This document shows, piece after piece, positions 23,601-33,832 of a stretch of 64,000 nucleotides of DNA. The translations under genes were made by a program, and so were the position numbers. The DNA comes from Hordeum vulgare subsp. vulgare (taxonomy: Eukaryota; Streptophyta; Magnoliopsida; Poales; Poaceae). Location: positions 346,515,670 to 346,579,669 of the forward strand of contig NC_058520.1 in NCBI RefSeq assembly GCF_904849725.1, given 5' to 3'. Numbering within the stretch: position 1 is the first letter of the stretch; every line of letters starts with the position of its first letter. The notes under the pieces are model-generated. The model saw nothing but the letters and a program-made list of their open reading frames with translations. It was not told the origin of the DNA and made no database searches.

Positions 23601-24304
23601 TTTGAAAGAAGTTTTCAAAGGAGTACCTGGATTACGCTACTTGAACGTTGAGCATCAAAGATCTATGGAGATAGATCGAAAGCGCTTAATAGAAGTTTCA
23701 ACAAGATGCATGCCTTGACAAGTTTTTGAAAGAGTTCAAAATAGACCAGCAAAGAAGGAGTTCTTGGTTGCGTTGTGAGGTGTGAATTTGAGTAAGACTC
23801 AAAACCCGACCACGGCAGAATAAAGAGAATAGACGAAGGTCGTCTTCTATGCCTTAGCCGTAGAATCTAAAGTATGTCATGCTGTGTACCGCACCTGAAG
23901 TGTGCCTTGACTCAAAGTATGTTGAGAGGTACAGAGAGTGATCCATGATTGAATCACTAGCAGCGGTCGAAATTTATCCTTAGTAACTAATGGACTAAGG
24001 AATTTTTCTCGATTATGGAGGTGGTTAAAGAGTTTGTCGTAAAGGGTTACGTCAATGCAAGATTTAACACTAATCCGGATAACTATGAGTAGTGAAACGG
24101 ATTCGTATAGTAGAGTAGATATTTGGAGCATTTCCGAATAGCATGTAGTAGCAGCATCTATAAGATGACATAAAGATTTGGAAAGAACACACGAATCTGA
24201 AAGTTTTAGAACCGTTGACTAAAACCTCTCTCACGAGCAAGACGTGATCAGACCCCATAACTATATGGGTGTTGGATTCGTTGGAATCACATGGTGATGT
24301 GAAC
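20625..24304 (+). pseudogene. RLC-1 Copia polyprotein, heavily decayed
   Basis: Parallels the RLC-2 polyprotein throughout: a gag start near 20625, a broken zinc knuckle near 21345, pre-integrase (WHCRLSHVSINCMKRLHADG) at 21870-21935, integrase core fragments at 22100-22400, the integrase-RT linker at 22592-22840, RT traces at 23030-23560 and RNase H traces toward 24300. No frame exceeds about 90 codons. Every domain carries stops or indels, and the RT and integrase active sites are not continuously encoded. It cannot supply its own enzymes. Confidence 0.85.
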
Positions 24305-24335
24305 TAGATTATTGACTCTAGTGCAAGTGGGAGAC

Positions 24336-26145
24336 TGTTGGAAATATGCCCTAGAGGCAATAATAAATTAGTTATTATAATATTTCTTAGTTCATGATAA
24401 TCGTTTATTATCCATGCTATAATTGTATTGATTGGAAACACAATACTTGTGTGGATACATAGACAAAACACTGTCCCTAGTAAGCCTCTAGTTGACTAGC
24501 TCGTTGATCAAAGATGGTCAAGGTTTCCTGGCCATAGGCAAGTGTTGTCACTTGATAACGGGATCACATCATTAGGAGAATCATGTGATGGACTAGACCC
24601 AAACTAATAGACGTAGCATGTTGATCGTGTCATTTTGTTGCTACTGTTTTCTGCGTGTCAAGTATTTGTTCCTATGACCATGAGATCATATAACTCACGG
24701 ACACCGGAGGAATGCTTTGTGTGTATCAAACGTCGCAACGTAACTGGGTGACTATAAAGATGCTCTACAGGTATATCCGAAGGTGTTCGTTAAGTTAGTA
24801 TAGATCGAGACTGGGATTTGTCACTCCGTGTGACGGAGAGGTATCTCGGGGCCCACTCGGTAATACAACATCACACACAAGCCTTGCAAGCAATGTAACT
24901 TAATGTAAGTTGCGGGATCTTGTATTACGGAACGAGTAAAGAGACTTGCCGGTAAACGAGATTGAAATAGGTATGCGGATACTAACGATCGAATCTCGGG
25001 CAAGTAACATACCGAAGGACAAAGGGAATGACATACGGGATTATATGAATCCTTGGCACTGAGGTTCAAACGATAAGATCTTCGTAGAATATGTAGGATC
25101 CAATATGGGCATCCAGGTCCCGCTATTGGATATTGACCGAGGAGTCTCTCGGGTCATGTCTACATAGTTCTCGAACCCGCAGGGTCTGCACACTTAAGGT
25201 TCGACGTTGTTTTATGCGTATTTGAGTTATATGGTTGGTTACCGAATGTTGTTCGGAGTCCCGGATGAGATCACGGACATCACGAGGGTTTCCGGAATGG
25301 TCCGGAAACGAAGATTGATATATAGGATGACCTCATTTGGTTACCGGAAGGTTTTCGTGCATTACCGGAAAAGTTTCGGGCTCATCGGTAGTGTACCGGG
25401 AGTGCCGGGAGGGGTGCTGGGGACCATCGGGAGGGGTGTCACGCCCCAAGGGGTCTCATGGGCTATGGTAAGAGATAAACCAGCCCCTAGTGGGCTGGAA
25501 TAAGTTCCCACTAAGGCCCATAAGGTTTGAGAAGGAAAAAACACAAGGTGGAAAGAGTTTCCAAGTGGGAAGGTGGAATCCTACTCCAAGTAGGATTGGA
25601 GTAGGACTCCTCCACCTCCAATTTCGGCCAAACCTTTAGGTTTTGAGGCTGCCTCCTCCCCTCCCTCCCACCTATATATACGGAGGTTTTAGGGCTGATT
25701 TGAGACGACTTTCTCACGGCTGCCCGACCACATACCTCCATAGTTTTTCCTCTAGATCGCGTTTCTGCGGAGCTCGGGCGGAGCCCTGCTGAGACAAGAT
25801 CATCACCAACCTCCGGAGCGCCGTCACGCTGCCGGAGAACTCTTCTACCTCTCCGTCTCTCTTGCTGGATCAAGAAGGCCGAGATCATCGTCGAGTTGTA
25901 CGTGTGCTGAACGCGGAGGTGCCGTCCGTTCGGTACTAGATCGTGGGACTGATCGCGGGATTGTTCGCGGGGCGGATCGAGGGACATGAGGACGTTCCAC
26001 TACATCAACCGCGTTCACTAACGCTTCTGCTGTACGATCTACAAGGGTACGTAGATCACTCATCCCCTCTCGTAGATGGACATCACCATGATAGGTCTTC
26101 GTGCGCGTAGGAAAATTTTTGTTTCCCTTGCGACGTTCCCCAACA
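24336..26145 (+). repeat. RLC-1 3' LTR
   Basis: Near-identical to 17530-19339, preceded by the purine tract GCAAGTGGGAGAC. The TATA box lies at 25673-25680. Confidence 0.95.
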
Positions 26146-28303
26146 CGTCGGGCCTCGCCAGATGACGCCGTGCGGAGCCGCACTGGTGCATCATTGCTCG
26201 AAGTCCAGCTTCCCCCAAATGCCGCTGCAGGAATCCATCAAGTAGTGGCAGAGAGGCTTCTTCTATGTGAAGAACGCCAACCTTGCACACGACGCCCTCA
26301 ACATGCCCCCATTCAACATCGATCCTCCGACGAAGTTGAACTTGGGGGCAAAGTACCCGAAGCCGATTCCCGAGGTGGCGCAGATCGGCGCCCATCTCGA
26401 CGTCTTGCAGGATCGCGGCCTCCTCGGCCGTGACCTGCTTACCACCATGGTCACCCGCCGGCTCCTGCCTCTCCAGAGGCGGCCCCATCTGGTCTGCCAG
26501 ATGAGTGGCCGGTATGACCCCTGTCGGACCTCCATCAAGAGCTTCACCGCCAGCGCAGTGGCGCTGGGGGTGAACCAGATTTCCACCGCCCGTATGGACG
26601 ACAGTGGGAACTGGGCGTGGGGGATGGCCCCTTACAGTAGGTTCCGTCCGCCTCCGGTGGTAAGCATTTTTCGTCGCATCTGTTCTGGCTGTTTTTCTTG
26701 TGCTCAGCCATCTTTTTGAGCCAGCCGTCAACTCCATCGCGTAGGTATTCGAGAAGCTGCAGGCACTCAACCGGCCTATCCCGGATGTGGTAACGTCTGA
26801 CGCCTCATAGATCGAGGACGAGGGCATGATCGAGTCCCGTTCTGCCTCCTCCGAAGGTTCGGAGGATGCACTGGAGTCGGAAGGGACGGAGCCGTCTGGT
26901 GAGCATCTGAGGCCCTCCATTGTAGATTGGACGGATGATGATGAGACTCCCTCCTCCCTATCTGATGCAGCCTTCGAGGAAGACTCCGACGGGGTGGAGG
27001 AGGTCACTAGTCCGCCCCTAACGCGCGGACGGCGCCATAAGGCCGAGGCAGCCGGTCTTGATGAGGCGGCCCGGAAGAAAGGCAAGGGTGCCACAGCTTC
27101 CAGGCCGGCTCCCAAGCGAGTCGCGAGAGGTCCTCTCGCCGGAGCACGAGCAGGTAGCGTTGAGAAGCGCCATGCTGGTGGCGACAGGAGGCAGGTGCCC
27201 ATCGTCGCAGGGTACGGGCTCCCCTTTCACTCTTTTTTACTTTGTCTTGCGTGAAGTTTTGTTCCTCAAAGCGTCGCTTGGCAGGGAGGCGGAAGACGTG
27301 GAGGAAGACACCGCCTCCGCCGCCAAGCGAGCCGGCTAGGCAGCGGCTGACGCTGCCCGAAAGGAGCTCGGGGAGCAGTCCGCCAGCCGCTGGGATACGG
27401 CCGCGGGGAAGACGACCGAGGGCCAGTCTTGGCCCAGCCGGGCCGAAAAGCCGGCGGAGAAGCGTAAGAGGGCTAGACATGACCCCTCCACGCGTGCTCG
27501 CGTGGAGGAGCCAGCTAGCGAGGCAGCTCTGAGGCGCGCCCCGAGGACCGAGGAGGCCCAATCGTCCGAGCTGGATATCTCTGCGCCGGTGGATCTCGAG
27601 GTGATCCCCAATTCACCAGAGGCTGAGGCGGCTGCCAACGCGCCGGAACTGAACCTGGCTGCGCTAGACGTGGCCCAGGATGCGCCAGGGGTGAACATGG
27701 ATGCGCCGGATGTGGCCCATCCACCTCCTGCTGAGTAGACGGCGCCGGCTGGGGCGTCGGCGGAGCCGGCCGGCATGCGAGCGCGTGGAGACGGCACCAT
27801 CGTCGTCTCCAACCATGGCCCGGCTGCTCCAGGAGCCGGCCCAGAGCCGGGAGCCGGCCCATGAAGGCTTGGCGAGCGGCCAATCTAGAGCGCCAGAAGC
27901 TGCCCGCAGGCACCGTGCTCCAGGGTGTCCCGGAGCTGGTATCGTTGTTTGCCAGCAGCCGGTACAAGGTGGACCAGGCGGCCCGTGTGATGGGGAGCGA
28001 TTTGGAGCGTCTGGAGGAGCGCACCAGGGTAACTGTCTCATCTCTGTCTTTGATTTTTTTGTCGTCTTGAATCAGTGGGGGCGCGCCAGCGCACCCACTG
28101 GGTGTAGCCCCCGAGAGTCGGGTCGTCCGATCATCGGCCGGGCCGAATCTCTTTGAGCTTCTTCTCTTGCTTTGCTTTTTTAGTGGGGGCGCGCTAGCGC
28201 AACCACTGGGTGTAACCCCCCGAGAATCGGGCCGGTTATGATTTAACCAGGCCGAATCTTACTTTTGCTTCTTTATTGCTTGTAGGATCTTTATGATGCC
28301 CAA

Positions 28304-28755
28304 GTGCAAGCCTACAACATGTTGCGAGCTCAAAACCAGGTGGCTAATGGCCAGATCGCCGAACTTGAGGCCCGGCTAGGCGAAGCCGCCGTGGAGCGGG
28401 ATGCCCTGCGCGAGGCGGACGGCCGACTTCAGCAGCAGCTGACTCTTCTCTTGGCGGAGAAGAAGGAGCTCGAGGCGGCCCGCCAGGCTGAGCAGGAGCA
28501 GCTGCGCGCCTCCCTGCATGAGAAGGACGGCTCCCATACTGGCGACGTGGAGCGTCTTGAGACGCTTCATCTCGAGGAGATGAAGCTCAAGGACGCTTCC
28601 TCGAAGGAGAAGGAGGAAGCCCTGATCCAGAACCAGGCGCAGCTGGCCAAGGCCCTGGACACGGCGGCGGCCCTCCAGGACGAAGTCACCCACCTCACCC
28701 AAGAGAGCAAGGTGCGGGAGCTTGAGGCCGTGGAGGGCACCCATGAGACTGATAG
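28304..28755 (+). other. Coiled-coil exon of the antisense gene
   Basis: Long run of Glu, Gln, Leu, Ala and Lys with heptad spacing (AELEARLGEAAVERDAL, LLLAEKKELEAARQAEQ) and no prolines. The upstream acceptor TTGCTTGTAG ends at 28285. This is the best-preserved part of the antisense gene and suggests a self-associating protein. Confidence 0.7.
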
Positions 28756-29587
28756 CCACTTCGACCATGAGTCTTCTTTTGTTTTGTCTTGAATTTCCTT
28801 CTTTGCCGCCTCCTATTCTTATTTTTCTTTGCGCCCCCTTCCTATCTCAGGTCTCTTCCCTGAGACACGGGACGCAGCCGACACGGCCGTCGAGGTGAGC
28901 CACGAGGAGCACCGCGCGGCCGAGTAGGAGGTAGACGTTACCTCCGGCTGGAGCGTGGAGGAGATCGGGGTGGGCCTCAGAGCCCGCCTGCGTGTCCTGG
29001 GCGAGTCCGTGGCTCGGCTCCAGGTCGCAGGCTCGTCGATGGTGAAGGCTCTGTGGCCGGACGGCATGGAGCCGGCGTCGATGAGACGGCTCTCCCGCTG
29101 GCCTGCGGCTGGCGAAGATCGTCTTGACGCCTGGCGGGCTTAGGCTGCACGTGCTGGAGCCTACATGGCCATGCGCTTGGCCAAGTCCTGGTACCGGAAC
29201 CTGGACTTGGGCAAGCCCGTCGCTCAGCATGACGGCTCGGAGGTGGAGCTGCAGGCCGTGGAGGAGGAGCTCCGCGTGAGGGCCAGCGACATCGCCTCGT
29301 ACGCCGCCTGGGATGAGCTCAACTTGGAGCGGGGTGAAGGTGGCAATGTGATCCCTGAGGATCTGCATGGCCTTCAGCTCTATGACGCCGATGGCAGCTC
29401 CAACGAGGCGACCCATAAAGTGGAGAACTCCGCCTCCAGCGGCGAGGCATATGCCGACTCCGATGTGGATGGAGCCGTAAGCCCTTGCGGAGGAGACGGT
29501 GCCACCGCCTCGAGAGCAGCCAGCAATGGTGGAGCCACCACTTCAGGAACAGCAGCCGGGGCGACCGACGAGGCCGTAGCCCCTTAG

Positions 29588-30296
29588 CCGATCCTGTTTT
29601 TCTTTTTGTTGTCTGCAATTATTTTGTCAGTCCAACAGTTCCACCCACTGGGGGGTAATGAACTCCGGTCGTGGGCCAATGCTTTTTGAATGTATGGATT
29701 CAGCATTATATTCATATTGCCATGCGTGTTGTTTTATATCTTCATCTTTTGATTCCTGCTTCACTTCTTTTTCTCCAACTCCTCTACCCCCAAGCTTCCA
29801 CCCCGCCAGCCGGGAGCCGGTCTGTGACTGGGTCGAGGTTTCTGACTTTGAGAATATAGGACTTAGATTTTTCGAAGCCATCAAGACTTAAACATTCAGA
29901 CATAAACCAGCAGAGGCTGGCTAGAATGAGATCATAAAATAGATCAAGCCAACCCGAGCCGGCAACCTTTTTGTAGTCAAACTTTCCATGTATCTGTCCT
30001 TATGTGGCGTCGCCTCGCTAGCCGGACAGCCGGGATCCGGTCTGTAGCTGTTACGAGGTGACCAGGGATCGGTCCGGCGTACACTATGTGTTTTTCTACA
30101 ACATAAGGAAGTCGTCCGGGCGGCTAGCGAGCCCCCAAGCTTATTAGAGCCGGCAAGGGACTCACAGAGTGAGCACTCTAAGTATGAAACTAAAAAGAAG
30201 CATATGGTATGCTCTTTTCATTGCATTCATTAGAAATCCCTGAAGAGGGAGAAAGATACATATGTGCATGCTCTTTCCATGTTTGATACTTGCCTT
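29588..30296. other. Spacer between convergent RLG-2 genes
   Basis: About 700 bp separating the end of the antisense gene (plus) from the end of pol (minus). Frames here are short. Both transcripts would converge on it, so it probably holds their 3' untranslated regions; no poly(A) signal is clear enough to call. Confidence 0.5.
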
Positions 30297-33200
30297 CTAG
30301 CAATAGAACAGGCGAAGCAATGCCGCGTTCCATGGACGTTCCGTCTCCTGGCCGGAGTCGTCCCTCTTGCGCTTCCTTGGCTTCTGGGCATCGTTCAAGT
30401 AGTATGCATTGTTGTGCAATGCCCTACTGGTGATGAAGGGTCCCTCCCATGGGGATGAGAGCTTGTGTTGGCCGGCGGTGCGCTGGATTCTTCTGAGCAC
30501 CAAGTCTCCCTCTCTGAAAGAAAGAGGCTTGATCTTCTTGCTATGGTAGTATCTCAGCTTCTGTTGATAGATGGCCGTCCGGCTCAAGGCTAGATCCCTT
30601 GCTTCCTCGAGGAGATCAACACCGTCTTCTCTTGCCTCCTTCGCCTCCGTTTCCGTGTACAGGGTGACCCGAGGCGAGTCGAACTCGATATCTGTAGGGA
30701 TGATGGCCTCGGACCCGTATACCAGAAAGAACGGAGTGAAGCCGATTGACCGGTTAGGCGTGGTGCGCAGACTCCACAATACAGCCGACAATTCTTTGAT
30801 CCAGCAGCCGACTGACCTGATGAGTGGTGCCACCAGTCTTGGCTTGATGCCGGCCAGGATTAGGCCGTTGGACCTCTCCACCTGGCCATTGGACTGGGGA
30901 TGTGCCACTGACGCCAAGTCGAGCCGGATGCCTACCTTGGAGTAGTATAGCGCCAAAGCGCCCTTGGTGAAGTTAGTGCCGTTGTCGGTGATGATGTTGT
31001 GGGGGACGCCGTATCGGACAGTGATGTCCATGATGAACTTGACAACCGTGGGGCCATCAAGCTTCTTGATGGGCCTAGCCTGGATCCACTTGGTAAATTT
31101 GTCGACGACCACCAAGAGGTGAGTCATGCCACTGCGAGCCGTCTTGAAAGGACCCACCATGTCCAACCCCCAGACGGCGAAAGGCCATGACGTGGGGATG
31201 GTTTTGAGGGCCGAAGGCGGCATGTGGCTCTGCGTGCCAAAGAATTGGCAGCCCTTGCATTTGTTGACCATGTCCATGGCCTCCTCGAGGGTCGTGGGCC
31301 GGTAGAATTCGTGGCGAAATGCCTTGGCCACCAGGGTTCTAGAGGCGGCATGATGCCTACACTCCTCATGGTGAATGTCTCTCAGGATCTCCTGTCCCTT
31401 TTCTGATTCGACGGAGCGCTCGAACATGCCAGTCACTCTATGCTGAACCAGCTCGCGATTGATGATGGCGTAGGCTGCAGATCTGCGCTGGATCTGCCTC
31501 GCCTCCGCCTCTTCTTGAGGAAGTTCGCCGCGAAGGAGGAAGTCTAGGATGGGTTGAGCCCATGACAGAGCCGACATAAGGGTTCGCTCCGTCTCGACCT
31601 GACTGTCAGGGGCTTCTGCAACCCCCACGCTTGATGAAGCAGTAGTCATGGGCTCGAGACATGGTGTCTCTGATGCCGTCTTGGCGGCCGGCTCGCTGTC
31701 TACCTCTATGACGTCCACCCACTTGGTGTCGAGACGACAGGATTCGAGGCAGGACGGAGCCGGACTTGTTGTTGTAGCCGGCGAAGTAGTCGTAGCCGGC
31801 GAAACGGTTGTAGCCGGTACCGACAATGGAGTCGGCAGAGCGAGCGTAGCCGGCACAGGAGCTGTAGCCGGTGTAGCTGGTGGAGCCGATGACGCTTGCA
31901 CCGAAGAATCAGCCGGTACGAAAATTGATGTCGACTCTGGAGACGGCCTGATAGACGGCTTGTGTAGCTGCTCGAGGGAGACGCCGGCTGGGATAGCCTG
32001 TCTCATGGAACCAATCTTGGCCAATGTATCGGTCGCCTCGTTGTCCGCCCTGGGAACGTGGTGGAACTCGCAACCCTCAAAGGGCCCGCTGAGCTGCTGA
32101 ATGAGGAAGCGATAGCTTGCCATGTTGGTGTCCCTGGCGTCCCATTCGCCAGAAACTTGCTGCACCACAAGGTCTGAGTCGCTAAAGCAGATGAGCCACC
32201 GGATGCCAATCTCCTTGGAGAGCCGGAGGCCGTGAGCGAGTGCTTCGTGCTCGGCGATGTTGTTGGAGGCGGCAAAGTGGATCTGGAGAGCATACTTGAG
32301 CTGGTCTCCTTTCGGAGACGTCAAGACGATGCCGGCTCTCAGACCAGTCCGCATCTTTGAGCCGTCGAAGTGCATCATCCAATGCGTGGAGTCTGGAGGT
32401 GGTGGCTCAAACTGGGTTTCAGCCCAGTCGACCAAGAAGTCGTGGTCCGCCATGGCGATGGACCACTTGGCGATCCTGCCAGTTGCATCACGGTTGCCCA
32501 TGATTCCTGAAAGTGGAGTAGTGCTCACCATGGTCATAGCATGCTCTTGGAAGTATTGCTTCAACTTCTTTGCAGCAAGGTAAACACCGTAATACATTTT
32601 TTGGTAGTGGGGATAGTTCTGCTTGGAGGCGGACAAGACCTCGCTGAGGTAGTAGACAGGGCGTTGCACTAACAGTACCTTGCCCTCCTCCTTGCGTTGA
32701 ACTACCAGCACTACACTAACCATGCAAGTGGTCGCTGCAATGTATATGAGTATGGCTTCCCTTTCAGCCGGTGCTGCCAAGATTGGCACGCTCGAGATGA
32801 CCCGCATGAGGTCGCGGAAGGCTTCGTCCACCTGGTTGTTCCACTCGAATTTTGTCGTCTTCTTCATGAGCTGGTAGAGTGGAAGGGCCTTATCACCGAG
32901 CCGGCTGACGAACCGGCTAAGGGACGCCAGGCAGCCGGCGAACTTCTGGGCGTCTAGGATCCGAGCCGGCTTCACCATCCGCTCGATGGTGCCGATCTTC
33001 TCGGGGTTCGCCTCGATGCCACGAGCGTACACGAAGAACCCCAAGAGCTTGCCGCCTGGAACCCCAAAGACGCATTTCTCCAGGTTGAGCCGGATCTTGT
33101 ACTCGCGAAGGTTGGCAAACATCTCCCGCAAGTCGTCGAGGAGGCTGAAGTGCTGCTTGGTCTTGACGATGATGTCATCCACATAGACGTGGATGTTTCT

Positions 33201-33485
33201 GCCGATCTGTGGCACTAGGCACTGCTGCATGCAGCGTTGGAATGTCGCACCAGCGTTCTTCAGACCGAACGTCATGGTGGTGTAGAAGTAGGCCCCGAAG
33301 GGCGTGATGAAGGAGGTCTTGAGGCGATCAGCTGGATCTAGCTTGATTTGATGGTAGCCTGAATAAGCATCCAGAAATGACAGCATTTCGCAGTCTGCAG
33401 TGGAGTCGATCACTTGATCTATCCTAGGCAACGCAAAAGGGTCTTTCGGACAGGCCTTATTCAGGCTTCTGTAGTCGATACACAT
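30297..33485 (-). CDS. pol: RLG-2 pol: reverse transcriptase, dual RNase H, integrase
   Basis: An uninterrupted 1062-codon frame, the longest in the window. RT has the FLDAYSGYHQI region and YVDD at residues 101-104. A first Ty3-type RNase H follows but lacks an obvious first catalytic Asp (around LIYIAATTCM). A second RNase H near residue 370 has HFDGSK, AEHEALAHGL, FSDSDL and RADNEATDTLA, with the expected acidic residues. Integrase has an HHCC zinc finger (HHEECRHHAASR...CKGCQF) and DD35E acids in GLDMVGPF, TDNGTNF and GQVERSN. Two RNase H regions point to the Tat/Retand lineage. The N-terminal RT residues lie in another frame (33461-33703), separated by an indel at about 33500, so the product is probably not functional as it stands. 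Confidence 0.9.
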   Translation of the reverse strand: MCIDYRSLNKACPKDPFALPRIDQVIDSTADCEMLSFLDAYSGYHQIKLDPADRLKTSFITPFGAYFYTTMTFGLKNAGATFQRCMQQCLVPQIGRNIHVYVDDIIVKTKQHFSLLDDLREMFANLREYKIRLNLEKCVFGVPGGKLLGFFVYARGIEANPEKIGTIERMVKPARILDAQKFAGCLASLSRFVSRLGDKALPLYQLMKKTTKFEWNNQVDEAFRDLMRVISSVPILAAPAEREAILIYIAATTCMVSVVLVVQRKEEGKVLLVQRPVYYLSEVLSASKQNYPHYQKMYYGVYLAAKKLKQYFQEHAMTMVSTTPLSGIMGNRDATGRIAKWSIAMADHDFLVDWAETQFEPPPPDSTHWMMHFDGSKMRTGLRAGIVLTSPKGDQLKYALQIHFAASNNIAEHEALAHGLRLSKEIGIRWLICFSDSDLVVQQVSGEWDARDTNMASYRFLIQQLSGPFEGCEFHHVPRADNEATDTLAKIGSMRQAIPAGVSLEQLHKPSIRPSPESTSIFVPADSSVQASSAPPATPATAPVPATLALPTPLSVPATTVSPATTTSPATTTSPAPSCLESCRLDTKWVDVIEVDSEPAAKTASETPCLEPMTTASSSVGVAEAPDSQVETERTLMSALSWAQPILDFLLRGELPQEEAEARQIQRRSAAYAIINRELVQHRVTGMFERSVESEKGQEILRDIHHEECRHHAASRTLVAKAFRHEFYRPTTLEEAMDMVNKCKGCQFFGTQSHMPPSALKTIPTSWPFAVWGLDMVGPFKTARSGMTHLLVVVDKFTKWIQARPIKKLDGPTVVKFIMDITVRYGVPHNIITDNGTNFTKGALALYYSKVGIRLDLASVAHPQSNGQVERSNGLILAGIKPRLVAPLIRSVGCWIKELSAVLWSLRTTPNRSIGFTPFFLVYGSEAIIPTDIEFDSPRVTLYTETEAKEAREDGVDLLEEARDLALSRTAIYQQKLRYYHSKKIKPLSFREGDLVLRRIQRTAGQHKLSSPWEGPFITSRALHNNAYYLNDAQKPRKRKRDDSGQETERPWNAALLRLFYC

Positions 33486-33703
33486 TCGCCATGTATTATT
33501 TTCTTCAGCACCAGGACTGGATTAGCTAACCAGTCTGGGTGGAAAACCTCCATGATGAAGCCGGCTGGAAGGAGCCGGGTAATCTCTTCTCCAATTGTGC
33601 ACCGCTTCCCCTCAGCGAAGCGGCGCAAAGGTTGCTTTACCGGCTTTGCATCCGGTCGCACGTGAAGTTTGTGCTCGGCGTACTTCCTCGGAACACCCGA
33701 CAT
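33461..33703 (-). pseudogene. RLG-2 RT N-terminal part, out of frame with pol
   Basis: Encodes the start of the RT domain (HPDWLANPVLVLKK), which precedes the CIDYRSLNKACPKD block of the main pol frame. A short indel in the A-rich stretch near 33500 moves the continuation into the pol frame. The upstream part (KQPLRRFAEGKR) links to the protease. Confidence 0.75.
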
Positions 33704-33832
33704 GTCTTTGGGGGACCATGCAAAGATGTCCCGATTCTCATGGAGGAAGTCGACGAGCTCGCCTTCCTATTTGGGGCTGAGGCCAGCCCCGATGGTGACG
33801 CACTGCTTGGGGTTTGCAGGGTCGAGTGGCAC

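Larger units (their letters stand above)
17530..26145 (+). mobile_element. RLC-1: young Angela/BARE-like Copia element with decayed interior
   Basis: LTRs at 17530-19339 and 24336-26145, both exactly 1810 bp, begin TGTTGGAAATATGCCC and end CGTTCCCCAACA. The target duplication CGTCG is perfect (17525-17529, 26146-26150). By eye the LTRs differ at about 12 positions (about 0.7 percent), which at 1.3e-8 per site per year would be roughly 0.25 million years. The 5-kb interior retains Copia order but is full of stops and shifts. Confidence 0.95.
17146..29587 (+). pseudogene. RLG-2 antisense extra gene (gypsy-type N-domain plus coiled coil), split by RLC-1
   Basis: Lies between pol and the 3' LTR and reads opposite to pol. 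The first exon (17146-17529, resuming 26151-26659) encodes FHEHFYKGFGLPASPFF, ...WQRGFFYVKN and RRPHLVCQMSG, which I recall as the domain called putative gypsy-type transposon (PF04195). Splice-like borders then follow: GT at 26660, AG at 26744; GT at 27212, AG at 27284; GT near 28028, AG at 28285. The acidic middle exons precede a long heptad-rich coiled coil at 28304-28755. The final exon (28955-29587) carries LRVLGESVARLQVAG and AKSWYRNLDLG. Lesions: a frameshift near 17315, stops at 26243-26245, 26808-26810, 27337-27339, 27736-27738 and 29141-29143, and the RLC-1 insertion. Its function in any element is unknown to me. Exon borders are inferred by eye. Confidence 0.72.

Noticed and set aside
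26060..27202. 380-codon minus-strand open frame
   Set aside because: It overlaps the end of the RLC-1 LTR and the antisense-gene exons on the opposite strand. GC-rich coding DNA often leaves long shadow frames, and its translation has no family signature.
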